The position numbers were made by a program, and so were the translations under genes. The notes under the pieces are model-generated. The model made no database searches and was not told where the DNA came from. It saw only the letters and a list, made by a program, of their open reading frames with translations. From Plasmodium brasilianum (taxonomy: Eukaryota > Apicomplexa > Aconoidasida > Haemosporida > Plasmodiidae), in contig NC_090125.1 of assembly GCF_023973825.1 (NCBI RefSeq), positions 1,944,928-2,008,927 of the forward strand: a DNA stretch of 64,000 nt, in the 5' to 3' direction. Position 1 is the stretch's first letter. Each line of letters begins with the position of its first letter. This document shows positions 21,505 through 30,772 of this stretch, in pieces.

Positions 21505-22611
21505 ATGATTTGGGGCAAAAAAATATGTGTGATGTTACTGTTATATCTACTGACACCTAAACAGAGTAAGAGCTCAAAATCTTTAAAAAACGATTTTTTG
21601 TTTAAAAATTTAGCAATAGATAAAAAAAAATTAGACTCGTCTTATTTTTATAATTACGATAATTTACAATGGGAAGGGAAAATAATAGCTATAGGAGATA
21701 TTCATGGAGATATGGAAAGCTTAAAATTAATTTTAAGACATTCTAATTTAATAAATAAAAAGGATGAATGGGTTGGTGAGAATATTTTACTAATACAAGT
21801 TGGAGATATATTAGATAGAGGTATATATGGTCCACTCATATATAATTATTTATTTAAATTACAAAAAGAGGCAATTAATAAACAGAGTAGAATAATTTTA
21901 ATATTAGGTAACCATGAAGAGTTAAATTTATGCGGTTATTTTAATTATGTAAATAAAAAAGAAGTAGAATTATTTTTTCAAAATAATTATCATTATAGAT
22001 ATAAAAGTTTTACAAATAAAAATGGAGAATTTTTTCAAAAATTAATTAAGCTTCCAGCCATAATTAAAGTAAACGATATTATATTTACGCACGGTGGAAT
22101 TAGTAAAAATATATCTCAATTAAACATAAACACAATAAGTCTAAAAACAAGATTACAAATAGAAAATAAATGTAATTTATTAAAATATGATAAATCAAAT
22201 AATTATTTAAATCAGGATGGGGTATTATGGAATGATAATATTTCACGCAAAGTATGGATTAATCAAAAGGAAGCTTGTTCAGATTTATTAGACATTCTGA
22301 AAAGATATAATGCCAAGTATTTGGTTGTAGGGCATACTAAGCAAATGTCGCATTATGTCAGTACATTCTGTAATCATAAATTTTTTCTTATTGATACATG
22401 TATGAGTTTATTTATGAATAATGGTCAACATTACCCAAATTATCTACTTATAGAAAATGGTAAATTCAAATCTGTTCATTTAATTGTAGAAGAGGAAATT
22501 AAAAAAAAAAAATGTGAATTAACCAAAATTCATTTATATACACCTCATAATAAAACATTTTGTGTGCAGGCAAAACAGATCGAATTTTTGCCAATTCATA
22601 AACAATTCTGA
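21505..22611 (+). CDS. SHLP1: Shewanella-like protein phosphatase 1 (SHLP1)
   Basis: PPP-type metallophosphatase of the bacterial-like Shewanella family, absent from animals. It has 368 residues. The N-terminus (ICVMLLLYLL) is a signal peptide. All metal-binding motifs are visible: GDIHGD (residues 64-69), GDILDRG (100-106), GNHEE (135-139), THGG (195-198) and VGHTK (275-279). The SAPNYC-type tail of the classical PP1/PP2A group is missing, as expected for SHLPs. In rodent malaria, SHLP1 is needed for microneme formation in the ookinete and for transmission, and is associated with ER-like membranes (literature memory). Single exon. The start at 21505 is supported because the hydrophobic leader follows directly. 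The protein ends in a poly-Lys patch and a short tail. Confidence 0.95.
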   Translation: MIWGKKICVMLLLYLLTPKQSKSSKSLKNDFLFKNLAIDKKKLDSSYFYNYDNLQWEGKIIAIGDIHGDMESLKLILRHSNLINKKDEWVGENILLIQVGDILDRGIYGPLIYNYLFKLQKEAINKQSRIILILGNHEELNLCGYFNYVNKKEVELFFQNNYHYRYKSFTNKNGEFFQKLIKLPAIIKVNDIIFTHGGISKNISQLNINTISLKTRLQIENKCNLLKYDKSNNYLNQDGVLWNDNISRKVWINQKEACSDLLDILKRYNAKYLVVGHTKQMSHYVSTFCNHKFFLIDTCMSLFMNNGQHYPNYLLIENGKFKSVHLIVEEEIKKKKCELTKIHLYTPHNKTFCVQAKQIEFLPIHKQF

Positions 22612-23271
22612 TTTTTTTTTTTTTTTTTTTTTGTATTAATGCATAAATAAATATATATATTTTTATTTGTATATCCGTGTGATAGGGAAAACTGTTTCCC
22701 ATTTTGTATTCACAAATGTAACTTTTCGTTAGTTTACTTTGTTTTGTTTTGCATTATTTTACTTCACTTTATTTTAATTTAATTTGCACTATTTTATTTT
22801 ATTTTACCATTTTACACAAACTTTATTTTGGCTGTCATTTAGCAAATTAAATATTTTGTTAGTTATTTTGTTTTTTGTGTAAACATGCATTTTGAAGTAC
22901 ATTCGAATGATTGCGTGTGTACCAATATGTACATTAATTTTATGAAACAAAAAACACATACATACATACGCAAACATGTTTTGCTCTGTTACATATTATT
23001 TTTTCAAAATTACAAAAAAAAAAATTATTAAGTAGACAGTAGCCGTTTCGGTCCTGTACTCATAAGTATATATATATGCACATATATGTACCTATATAAA
23101 CACACTTAAATATACCCAAGTACATATAGGCATATGCATATACACATATGTATAATATATAACCTGCGCACATCAAACACGTTACAGGTAAAATATTTTA
23201 TCATCTCTTTATAATGAGATGATGTAAATTTTATAACTTTTCATAAAATGGAAATTTTATTCTTCATATAG
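22612..23271. other. SHLP1 3' flank
   Basis: Begins with poly(T) at 22612-22632 and a run of diverged ttatttta words (22735-22810). It then carries AT-rich spacer with scattered tatatgcatat motifs. No coding or RNA gene seen up to about 23190. Confidence 0.6.
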
Positions 23272-23471
23272 ATCGGCATAACAAAGTTGTTACTGTTACG
23301 AAAACTTATCAGGCTTCCTTTTTACAATTTTCGGACTATTTTAATAACGAACGTTTATTTCTAAACAAAAAAATAGGTGTGTATCGTTATAGTGGTATTT
23401 TATATTTGGTTACGTGGAGTTTAATAATAAGTATCGTTTTACCAAATAGAAACAAGAGTCCGTATCTTTAA
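23272..23471 (+). CDS. Candidate coding exon (C-terminal part of a small membrane protein)
   Basis: A 200-bp stretch directly after an acceptor-like TTCATATAG is open in phase 1 until TAA at 23469-23471. It reads as ordinary protein: QASFLQFSDYFNNERLFL, then a membrane-like YLVTWSLIISIVLP and a polar end NRNKSPYL. GC is visibly higher than the flanks. I cannot find a matching first exon with an ATG; a donor-like CAGGTAAAA sits at 23186-23194, but its frame does not obviously fit. A second frame in the same stretch is also open for 30 codons. Function unknown. Confidence 0.27.
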
Positions 23472-23654
23472 AACGAGCAAAACCGAATATTCACTAAAGT
23501 GTGCACATATACTTATTTATACATGTGTATCCAGACAAATATGCGTACGCTCGACGTAACATATTGCATATGTAATTCCTGCGTACATATGTACTATCCT
23601 ATTTTGTATCACTTATAGGATATTTTTGCTGCATCCCATTCTTAGTCATTTATG

Positions 23655-23725
<71 letters not shown>

Positions 23726-23750
23726 GTTACCACTTTCTCTCCAGGAAAGA
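23472..23750. other. Spacer before GS28 3' end
   Basis: Holds an interrupted (TA)n microsatellite at about 23656-23722. No gene seen. Confidence 0.6.
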
Positions 23751-24497
23751 CTACCTAATCATAAAAAAAACAAATATACAGAGGGCTATTATTACGGATA
23801 GAATAATCGTCTTCTTCATATTGTAGTTCTTAATATTTTTCAGTATTCTTTGAATTTGGGGTAAATAATTATTTATAAAATTTATTTTCTTCAATTGATG
23901 CATAACATTATAATTTTGCATTTTTAATTTCACATTTGTTTCTTGTCCAACGGATATTATATTACCTAGCTCACTTATGGAATATTCTAAAGCATATCTT
24001 TCTTTAAATACTTGATCAATATCATTATTATTTGTGAACCTTGAAGAAAATTCTTTTTTTTTATATATATTATTATTACTATTTTTATTACTATTACTAT
24101 TATGTAAGCATATTTTATCATAGGTGTTCTTGACATTTTGAAGTTGTATTTTAAATTTATCAAAAATACTTAAATATCTAGCAATTTCTATAGCATATGT
24201 ACTATTGTGACTAAAATAATTTTTCATGATATCTAAATTTTGTATTCCATTTTTATGTAAATTTTCTAACCCTTCTATTTTTTTTTTATTATTTAATAAA
24301 AATTCATGAATATAATGATCTTTTTGTTTTGGGCTATCATTTTCATAATAATTTAGGCTTTCTTTAAATTCACTTAAGATCTGTTCAAAATTTATTTGTA
24401 TATTCCTAATGTTTTTCTTGTATTCTCTGTATCTTATGCTTTCACTATTTTCATTTAGCTTTTCATCATCATCTAGGAAACCGTAGTTTTTCTTCAT
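23751..24497 (-). CDS. GS28: Golgi Qb-SNARE, GS28/GOS1 type
   Basis: Tail-anchored SNARE of 248 residues. The N-terminal two thirds is helical and Asn/Lys-rich (residues 20-145). The SNARE helix spans about 160-225: VFKERYALEYSISELGNIIS, then VGQETNVKLKMQNYNVMHQL and a Pro-containing linker YLPQIQRILKNI, matching the GS28 pattern where the membrane anchor follows an NxxxxxI/RINxRK-like linker. The last 20 residues are one transmembrane helix (TIILSVIIALCIFVFF). GS28 acts in ER-Golgi and intra-Golgi fusion. A different Qb-SNARE such as membrin is the main alternative. ATG at 24497 lies just downstream of a poly(T) tract. Confidence 0.8.
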   Translation of the reverse strand: MKKNYGFLDDDEKLNENSESIRYREYKKNIRNIQINFEQILSEFKESLNYYENDSPKQKDHYIHEFLLNNKKKIEGLENLHKNGIQNLDIMKNYFSHNSTYAIEIARYLSIFDKFKIQLQNVKNTYDKICLHNSNSNKNSNNNIYKKKEFSSRFTNNNDIDQVFKERYALEYSISELGNIISVGQETNVKLKMQNYNVMHQLKKINFINNYLPQIQRILKNIKNYNMKKTIILSVIIALCIFVFFMIR

Positions 24498-24785
24498 CTT
24501 CCTTTTTTTTTTTTTTTCCCTTTTATTTTACAATTACTTTACATTTATTTTACATTTATTTTACATTTACTTTTCATTTATTTTACAATTACTTTCCATT
24601 TATTTTACAATTACTTTCCATTTATTTTACATTTACTTTCCATTTATTTTATATTTACTTTATATTTATTTCACTTATATTTTGCATTTATTTCACTTAT
24701 ATTTTACACTTATTTCACTTATATTTTACATTTATTTCACTTTTATCTTGCCTCTTATTTTACTTATTATTTTTTTTTTTTTTTT
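24498..24785. repeat. Degenerate 11-12 bp TTTACATTTATT repeat, GS28 5' flank
   Basis: From about 24525 to 24760, imperfect copies of words like ttttacatttat, ttactttccattta and ttatttcactta follow each other. It lies in the presumed GS28 leader. Copies are diverged, so the array is old or drifting. Confidence 0.75.
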
Positions 24786-26325
24786 GATTATTAGTTAAAG
24801 TTTTATTTTTTGTGCTTTTATAAAATTGTCGTTTTTTATAGGCATCCCTTTACTCCTTATTCCAAATAAAATGTGACCTATTATGAGACTCATGGTTAAA
24901 TGAAAAAGAGGAATCTTGTATTGTTTTTATTGAAATGAGGCTGAAACTGATAAAAAAAAATTATTCTGTAATTTTTTTTTTTTTTTTTCTATTAATCTTT
25001 TTAAAAAACTGTTAATATAACATAATATATTTAAAACATTGGTAATAAAAATGAATTTTTCTTTTTACCCCAAAATTTATGGGGGCATATATATATAATG
25101 TACATGTATATGTATATATGTATGTATATATGCTAACATGTAATGCAGACAAATGTATATCTGGCTATTAATGATGGGAAAATTTTTCTCACTTTAAAAA
25201 AAATTATTGGTAAAAGGTCAACAAAAGACTAGCTACGAACAAATAATGACAAACAGGTATAAAAATAAACAAAATTTTTATCATGTGTTCTTAAAAATAT
25301 GTCCCATGCACATATTTACATAAATATGAATTTAACATAAATACTAATTTATTATACAAAATTAAGATCTGACTTCCTATATTTATACGGAATAGTATTT
25401 TTCTAATTTTAATGAACAAACCACATTCATATGAAAAAATAGCTGCACTTGAATTATTCCTCGGAGATAATTAGTGTTGTTTTAAAAAGCTAAGCTAACA
25501 CAAATGTTTATATATAGAATATACTAGCAAAAAAAGAATAAAATAAAAATTAATGACGAGGAAATAAAACAAAAATTAATGACGAGGAAATAAAACAAAA
25601 ATTAATGGTGAAAAAATAAAACAAAAATCAATGGCGAGGAAATAAAACAAAAATTAATGACGAGGAAATAAAACAAAAATTAATGACGAGGAAATAAAAC
25701 AAAAATCAATGGCGAGGAAATAAAACAAAAATTAATGGTGAAAAAATAAAATAAAAATTAATAGAGCGAAAATAAAGGATAACAGTGAAAAGTGAACAGA
25801 GAAGAAAAGAAATTAACTTTACTTCATTTAATACAAAATGTCAAAAAATATTCAACAAATTACATAAATTCTTTTAGCCAGAAAAAAAAAAAGGAAGTTT
25901 ATTGTATTATAATTGTTTACAGTCTAATTTTATACCAAGAAAAAAGTACTAAAAAAGTAAGAAATTTTTTTTAATATTTTCTTTAATTCGCCAGTTCGCT
26001 TATTAAATCGAAAAATGATTAAAAGGAATTGCGCAATAAAGCTCGAAAAATAGTAGAAAGAGCTTCGCTAGGTAAATATAAGTCGTAATATGTATATATG
26101 TATGCATATTTATGTGTGAACATATTTCCTCGTTTATTTTATATATTTATTTGTTTACTCTATTAGATTATTTACCTTTTTTTTCATTTGTCTCACAAGC
26201 CTGATTGTTTGGAAAAAGTGCATTCAAACTAATCGTTGTCCTCCTATTTTTATATTCCCCTTGATCATTGGCGCTTAGATAAAATAAAATATACACAAAA
26301 ATGAGCCGTTATTCTGAAATTATAT
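24786..26325. other. Divergent intergenic region GS28 / IF-1 (excluding the 26-bp array)
   Basis: AT-rich with poly(T) near 24970 and poly(A)-rich patches. A 59-codon frame without ATG (about 25792-25974; contains LTLLHLIQNVKKYS) follows the minisatellite; it looks protein-like but has no start. Probably the promoters of both genes. Confidence 0.5.
25535..25775. repeat. 26-bp minisatellite, 8-9 copies
   Basis: Units of 26 bp with core gaggaaataaaacaaaaatt repeat from about 25535 to 25775; marker words lie at 25552, 25578 and every 26 bp after. Copies fall into types ending atgac, atggtg or atggcg. It lies between GS28 and IF-1. Confidence 0.9.
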
Positions 26326-26817
26326 ATGTGTGATAATATTCGTATATTTCTTTTCTTATGTTGTGCTTTCTTTTTATTTTACCTGACAAATGAAATAAGT
26401 GTAAAAAAAAAGCTTTTTATTAACAATGTTAATAATAAAGCAGGTGCGTGGATAACTAATGGTATATCATTTACTGCTAATAGAAAAACATGGAGTAGCA
26501 AGTGGAGGAACAGTGTTAATAAATTGAATATAAAATGTAATAGCTCAAAAAATAATTTTGTAAAAGAAAAAGGAAATGATACAATTGAAATGAATGGAGT
26601 AGTCGAAGAATGTTTAGCTAATACCAATTTTATAGTACGAATTCCTAATGGTGAAAAATTCTTATGTTTCATTTCAGGAAAATTAAGAATAAACAAAGTA
26701 AAAATAAATTTAGGAGATACTGTTAAAATTCAAATTCACAAATTAAATTTTGAAAAACGAAGGGGAAAAATAGTATTCAGGTATTTACAACATGAGTCTC
26801 TAAAAAACAAGAAGTAA
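26326..26817 (+). CDS. Translation initiation factor IF-1, apicoplast-targeted
   Basis: 163 residues. The C-terminal 75 are a bacterial-type IF-1 OB fold: DTIEMNGVVEECLANTNFIV, LCFISGKLRINKV, GDTVKIQI and RGKIVFRY, close to the E. coli pattern (VIEMEG, HISGKMR, GDKV, KGRIVYR). The first 85 residues form a leader: a hydrophobic signal (IRIFLFLCCAFFLFYL) then a Lys/Asn-rich transit-like part, so the product should go to the apicoplast, which makes its own proteins on bacterial-type ribosomes. An ATG 25 bp upstream (26301) is out of frame and closes at once, leaving 26326 as the start. Single exon. Confidence 0.92.
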   Translation: MCDNIRIFLFLCCAFFLFYLTNEISVKKKLFINNVNNKAGAWITNGISFTANRKTWSSKWRNSVNKLNIKCNSSKNNFVKEKGNDTIEMNGVVEECLANTNFIVRIPNGEKFLCFISGKLRINKVKINLGDTVKIQIHKLNFEKRRGKIVFRYLQHESLKNKK

Positions 26818-27281
26818 AAAAAAAAAAAAAAAATGATAAAAAAAATGATAAAAAAAATGAACAAAATTTTAAAATTTTGTAGTAAAATACAAGGGCATAT
26901 ACATGTTTACTGAATTACGTACATATGTAGTGCTTGGTCTTCTACATGTCGCACATGTATCATTTCATTTGCTTGTTACATAAAATATTACCAAAAAGTA
27001 ATATAATATAAGCAAGATGAGCAAGATAACCGAACACGTTAAATGACGAGGAGTTCATAATATTACATATATTTGTCGAAATGGTTAAATAAGCTTATTC
27101 ATTTTCATGAAGAATTGTAAAATATTTGCAACTCAAATTATATGAAATAATATGAACGATACCTGTTAAATGGGGATCATATACTTATTTTCCTACATAC
27201 ACAAGACCATGTGGCTAATTTTAGAGTGCCTTTATGTTTGTAAAAAGTTATCCATATTTAAGTAAGTGTAAAAGTGAAAAA

Positions 27282-27540
27282 ATGTACAGAGGAAAAAAAG
27301 GGAGGCACCATGTGCATTGGAATAGAAGCCTAGAAGAAATGTAATATGATAGTAAGTACGTAAATACATACATATGTATGTATATACATGTATTATATAT
27401 ATATAAGCAAAGACTCATTTGGAAGCACATCAAACATTAGGATAGACTACACATCATTTCGACGAAGGACATTGCAAGGTATACGGCATACTCTAAATAC
27501 ATATGCGAAAAAAAATTTAATTATTGAGAAAAAAATATAA
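27282..27540 (+). CDS. Candidate two-exon basic protein (63 aa), unrecognised
   Basis: Exon 27282-27340 starts MYRGKKGRHHVHWNRSLEE and reaches a donor GTAATA; joining to 27408-27540 (acceptor ATATAAG) keeps the frame through DSFGSTSNIRIDYTSFRRRT and ends LIIEKKI then TAA. The implied intron is 67 bp, short but possible here. The next acceptor, at 27445, also works. The protein would be strongly basic. No family recognised. Confidence 0.22.
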
Positions 27541-27792
27541 GTTACAGGTAAAAATTAAGGAATTAAAATGTACTTAAATATTAGTTTTACTAGGTATTTT
27601 TGTCTTACTTTTTTAACAGAAAATGCACTAATTTAAAAAAAAGAAAAAGAAAATTCTTATAATAATGGGTAACTTTAAAAATGTGTAAAAAGAAAAAAAA
27701 TGGAAAACGAAATTAAAAGTAGAATAAAAAGAAAAAATTATCAAAATTAGGACCATCTGGAAAATAGATGTTTTAATTTAACTTATTAACAG

Positions 27793-27918
27793 CATAAATT
27801 ATTCTCATGGAGTTGCTTACCAAATGGTGCTTGTATAAGAGCACTGTCTGACGAAATCAAATTTGAAAGGAGATATTATCAAGAACTAAAGAAGAGTTAC
27901 AAAAAGGTGCGCTTATGA
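27793..27918 (+). CDS. Candidate coding exon after ATTAACAG acceptor
   Basis: Open from the acceptor to TGA: starts HKLFSWSCLPNGACIRALSD and ends ELKKSYKKVRL. It has two Cys and a charged helix-like tail and is less AT-rich than the flanks. If a donor at 27907 (GTGCGC) were used, an exon at 28198 would continue in frame. The phase does not fit the upstream candidate directly, so its first exon is unknown. Confidence 0.2.
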   Translation, partial: HKLFSWSCLPNGACIRALSDEIKFERRYYQELKKSYKKVRL

Positions 27919-27987
27919 ACATTAAGAAATAGAAGTTCCTTTGTTTGGATAAATAAATAAATATACATCTCTCTCCCTATCTATCTA

Positions 27988-28037
<50 letters not shown>

Positions 28038-29488
28038 CATTTGGGATATCGTGCTCACGTTTTGTAGCTACCATTTATGTAGTAATAATTACGTATGAAT
28101 AATATTTTATTTATAGGAATACATAATTTTTGCTTTATTTAATATTATTTAATTCTATTTTTTGTTGACACTGATTCTATTATTCATATGTTGCATAGGT
28201 TTATTTTGTTCACTTACCACAAAAATGTAAAATACCTTTATTTTGTAGCATTTGCTTTTTAATACATTTTATTTCCCCCCCTATTTTTGAGCATTTGACA
28301 TTATTTTTTTTTATCCATATATAAGTGTGTACACATCATAGAAGCTGCACAATGTTAATATATATTTACATGTTTCTCCTTCGGAAGGTGATAATATAAT
28401 TTTAATCATTACGAAAAAGTAAATAAAATATTATTAATTTTTTATAAAAATCAAAAAACAATAAAATTATGTGCTTATCACTACGGATAAGTCCTCATTT
28501 TTTGTCTGTCATCTTCTAATAATAGCCATAGTTTGTGCTCAATTTATGTACAACTTTATTTATTATAACTCATAACTACATAATTATATCATAAGAAAGA
28601 AAAATTAGAAAGATAATAAATCATATATGTTAAGTATAATTATATGCTAAGAAATGAATTATGCTTATTTTAAAGTTTCCCTTTTAAACTATTCAATGTT
28701 ATTTTAGGAAAAAAAAAGTTCAGACATATATATGTCTTTATTCGTTTTAGAATTTTTTTTTTTTTTTTGTCTTACTAAGCGTCGTTAAATGCCACTATTT
28801 GTAGCATAATATTTGCTGCTTATTATAAAAACATAAACTGTAGTGATAAATGTGTATCAATGAATAGCTAAACATATCAAAATAAAATGAAAAATTAACA
28901 AAAGGGGAAAAAAATTTTCACTTTCGTAAAATTCGGCATATCTTTCACTATCATCTTAAATCATATTTATTTATAAATTATTTTAACTTATATTTAATGT
29001 AAGGATGTTAAAATTTTTTATTACCGTTTGTGTGTAATAATGTATATATGAGCGCCCTCAAATGGGTTAGCTATATAATACGCAACCATTTCATTAACAT
29101 AAGGTATTAAAATTCCTCATCAAAAGCTACATTAAAGAGATATATTTATTTGAAATATGAACAGACATTATTCTTTTCATTTCATACCCCAATAAGGAAT
29201 GAATTTCCTTTTTTTTTCTTTTTTAAACATATCCTTCATGTTTCTACAACTTCAAGGAAGTGTTAATTCCTTTCGTAAAAAATTTGTATTCCTTTTTTAT
29301 TGTTTTAATATTTCTTTTTTTTTCTCATTTAGCTTTTTTGTTTTTTTGCTTTCTCACTTTATTGGTTTTTTTTTTTTTTTTTTTTTTTTCTAAATATGTT
29401 ACACATTAAATTTTTCTCGCTGTGGGGAATAATAACAACTTTCAATATTTTTTTTTGAGAATAAGAACTACATAAAACTTAAAATTGT

Positions 29489-29671
29489 ATGGGAAAAAAT
29501 GAATTAAATAGATGTATTGGTGCTCTTATAAGATCATGTAAAAAAATTGCTGATAAAAAATATCGAAATTATTACGTACAACTTTATATGAACGTACCCT
29601 TTGTGAGGAATAAATTTAACATTGCATGTTATATACATGCTATATGTTTTCGGCATATAAAAACTTCTTAA
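29489..29671 (+). CDS. Candidate small LYR-like protein or first exon
   Basis: ATG frame of 60 codons. The segment GALIRSCKKIADKKYRNYYV resembles the LYR-motif family start (L-Y-R, then a basic helix, then the YxYRxY pattern seen in ISD11-type Fe-S assembly factors), with Ile in place of Tyr in LYR. The C-terminal half loses resemblance, so an intron may follow; TSNLKIAYSPVPHNSYT after an acceptor at about 30285 is a possible last exon. This is a resemblance by eye only. Confidence 0.22.
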   Translation: MGKNELNRCIGALIRSCKKIADKKYRNYYVQLYMNVPFVRNKFNIACYIHAICFRHIKTS

Positions 29672-30643
29672 ACTGGTTATCGTTATGAAGATATACATAC
29701 TAGAAAGAAGTCACACTTTTCTATAAATAGATAAGTACTTCATACGTATTTATTTATAAATTTTTCATTTTATAATTTGCTCAATCAAAGGAAAAAAAAT
29801 AATTTACATAAAATTTACAAAAAATACATACATGTATTAAAAAAAAATTTAAGAAAAAAGATAAAATTTTTAGCCTTTAAATGGATATAAAATTTTTAAG
29901 CAAAATTTGTGTTTGTTATAATATTGCCTGAGTATCGTTTTTATGCCTTTGAAATGTCATAATATTTGTTCTATTTTGGCGCTATAATTTTTGCTCCATT
30001 TTTTAGTAATATAATTCAATTCATATATATTTATATATATTTTGTTATGTTTAGATATGTGCATATATATGTAAATTTATATGCATATTTGAATGATTAC
30101 CCATCACAACGTAGTAAATATTTTTATTCCTCATTTTTATTTTACGCAACATTTTGAAGATGTTCCCAATGATTTTTTTTTTTTTTTTTTAAATTGATTA
30201 ATTGTATATTCATATATATTTTCTAGGAATTATATACGCTCTTTAAATTTTCATAATTATTTTTTTTTCCATTTCTATTAAAGACTTCCAATTTGAAGAT
30301 AGCTTATTCACCAGTACCTCATAATAGTTATACATAAATATATACATATAAGTACATCTATACATATATATGTGCCCTTATTACTTTTTATCTTTCTTTT
30401 TTTAAATTGACTCTTTTTCTTCTGTACCCTTTATTATATCCCTGACCTAATGACAATACTTTCGTCAGTGCATTTTCATGACTTAGCCAGAATATAATAG
30501 TTACACAATTGAAAAAGATATAAATGTGAAAAGAAACACTCGGGGTTGTTCACTTCTGTGCGTGTACGTGTATATGTACATGTAAGTATTTATGCATATA
30601 CATTTTACCTATAAATATTTATCGTTGTGCCTATTAATCTAGA

Positions 30644-30690
<47 letters not shown>

Positions 30691-30772
30691 ATATACGTAT
30701 CCAATTTCTATACGCGCACTCGGTGTACGGGCCTGTTACAACCCCGTTACTTAAACAAACAGCCACGGCAAA

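Larger units (their letters stand above)
26818..30772. other. 4-kb intergenic region IF-1 to ARS2 with candidate exons
   Basis: The largest gap between genes on the same strand. It contains a pyrimidine microsatellite, (CTAT)/(CT)n then (TA)n, at 27969-28037; poly(T) at 28748-28767, 29366-29389 and 30172-30190; and (TA)n at 30645-30684. Three less AT-rich coding-like patches (27282-27540, 27793-27918, 29489-29671) are listed separately. The rest shows nothing I can support. Confidence 0.6.
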
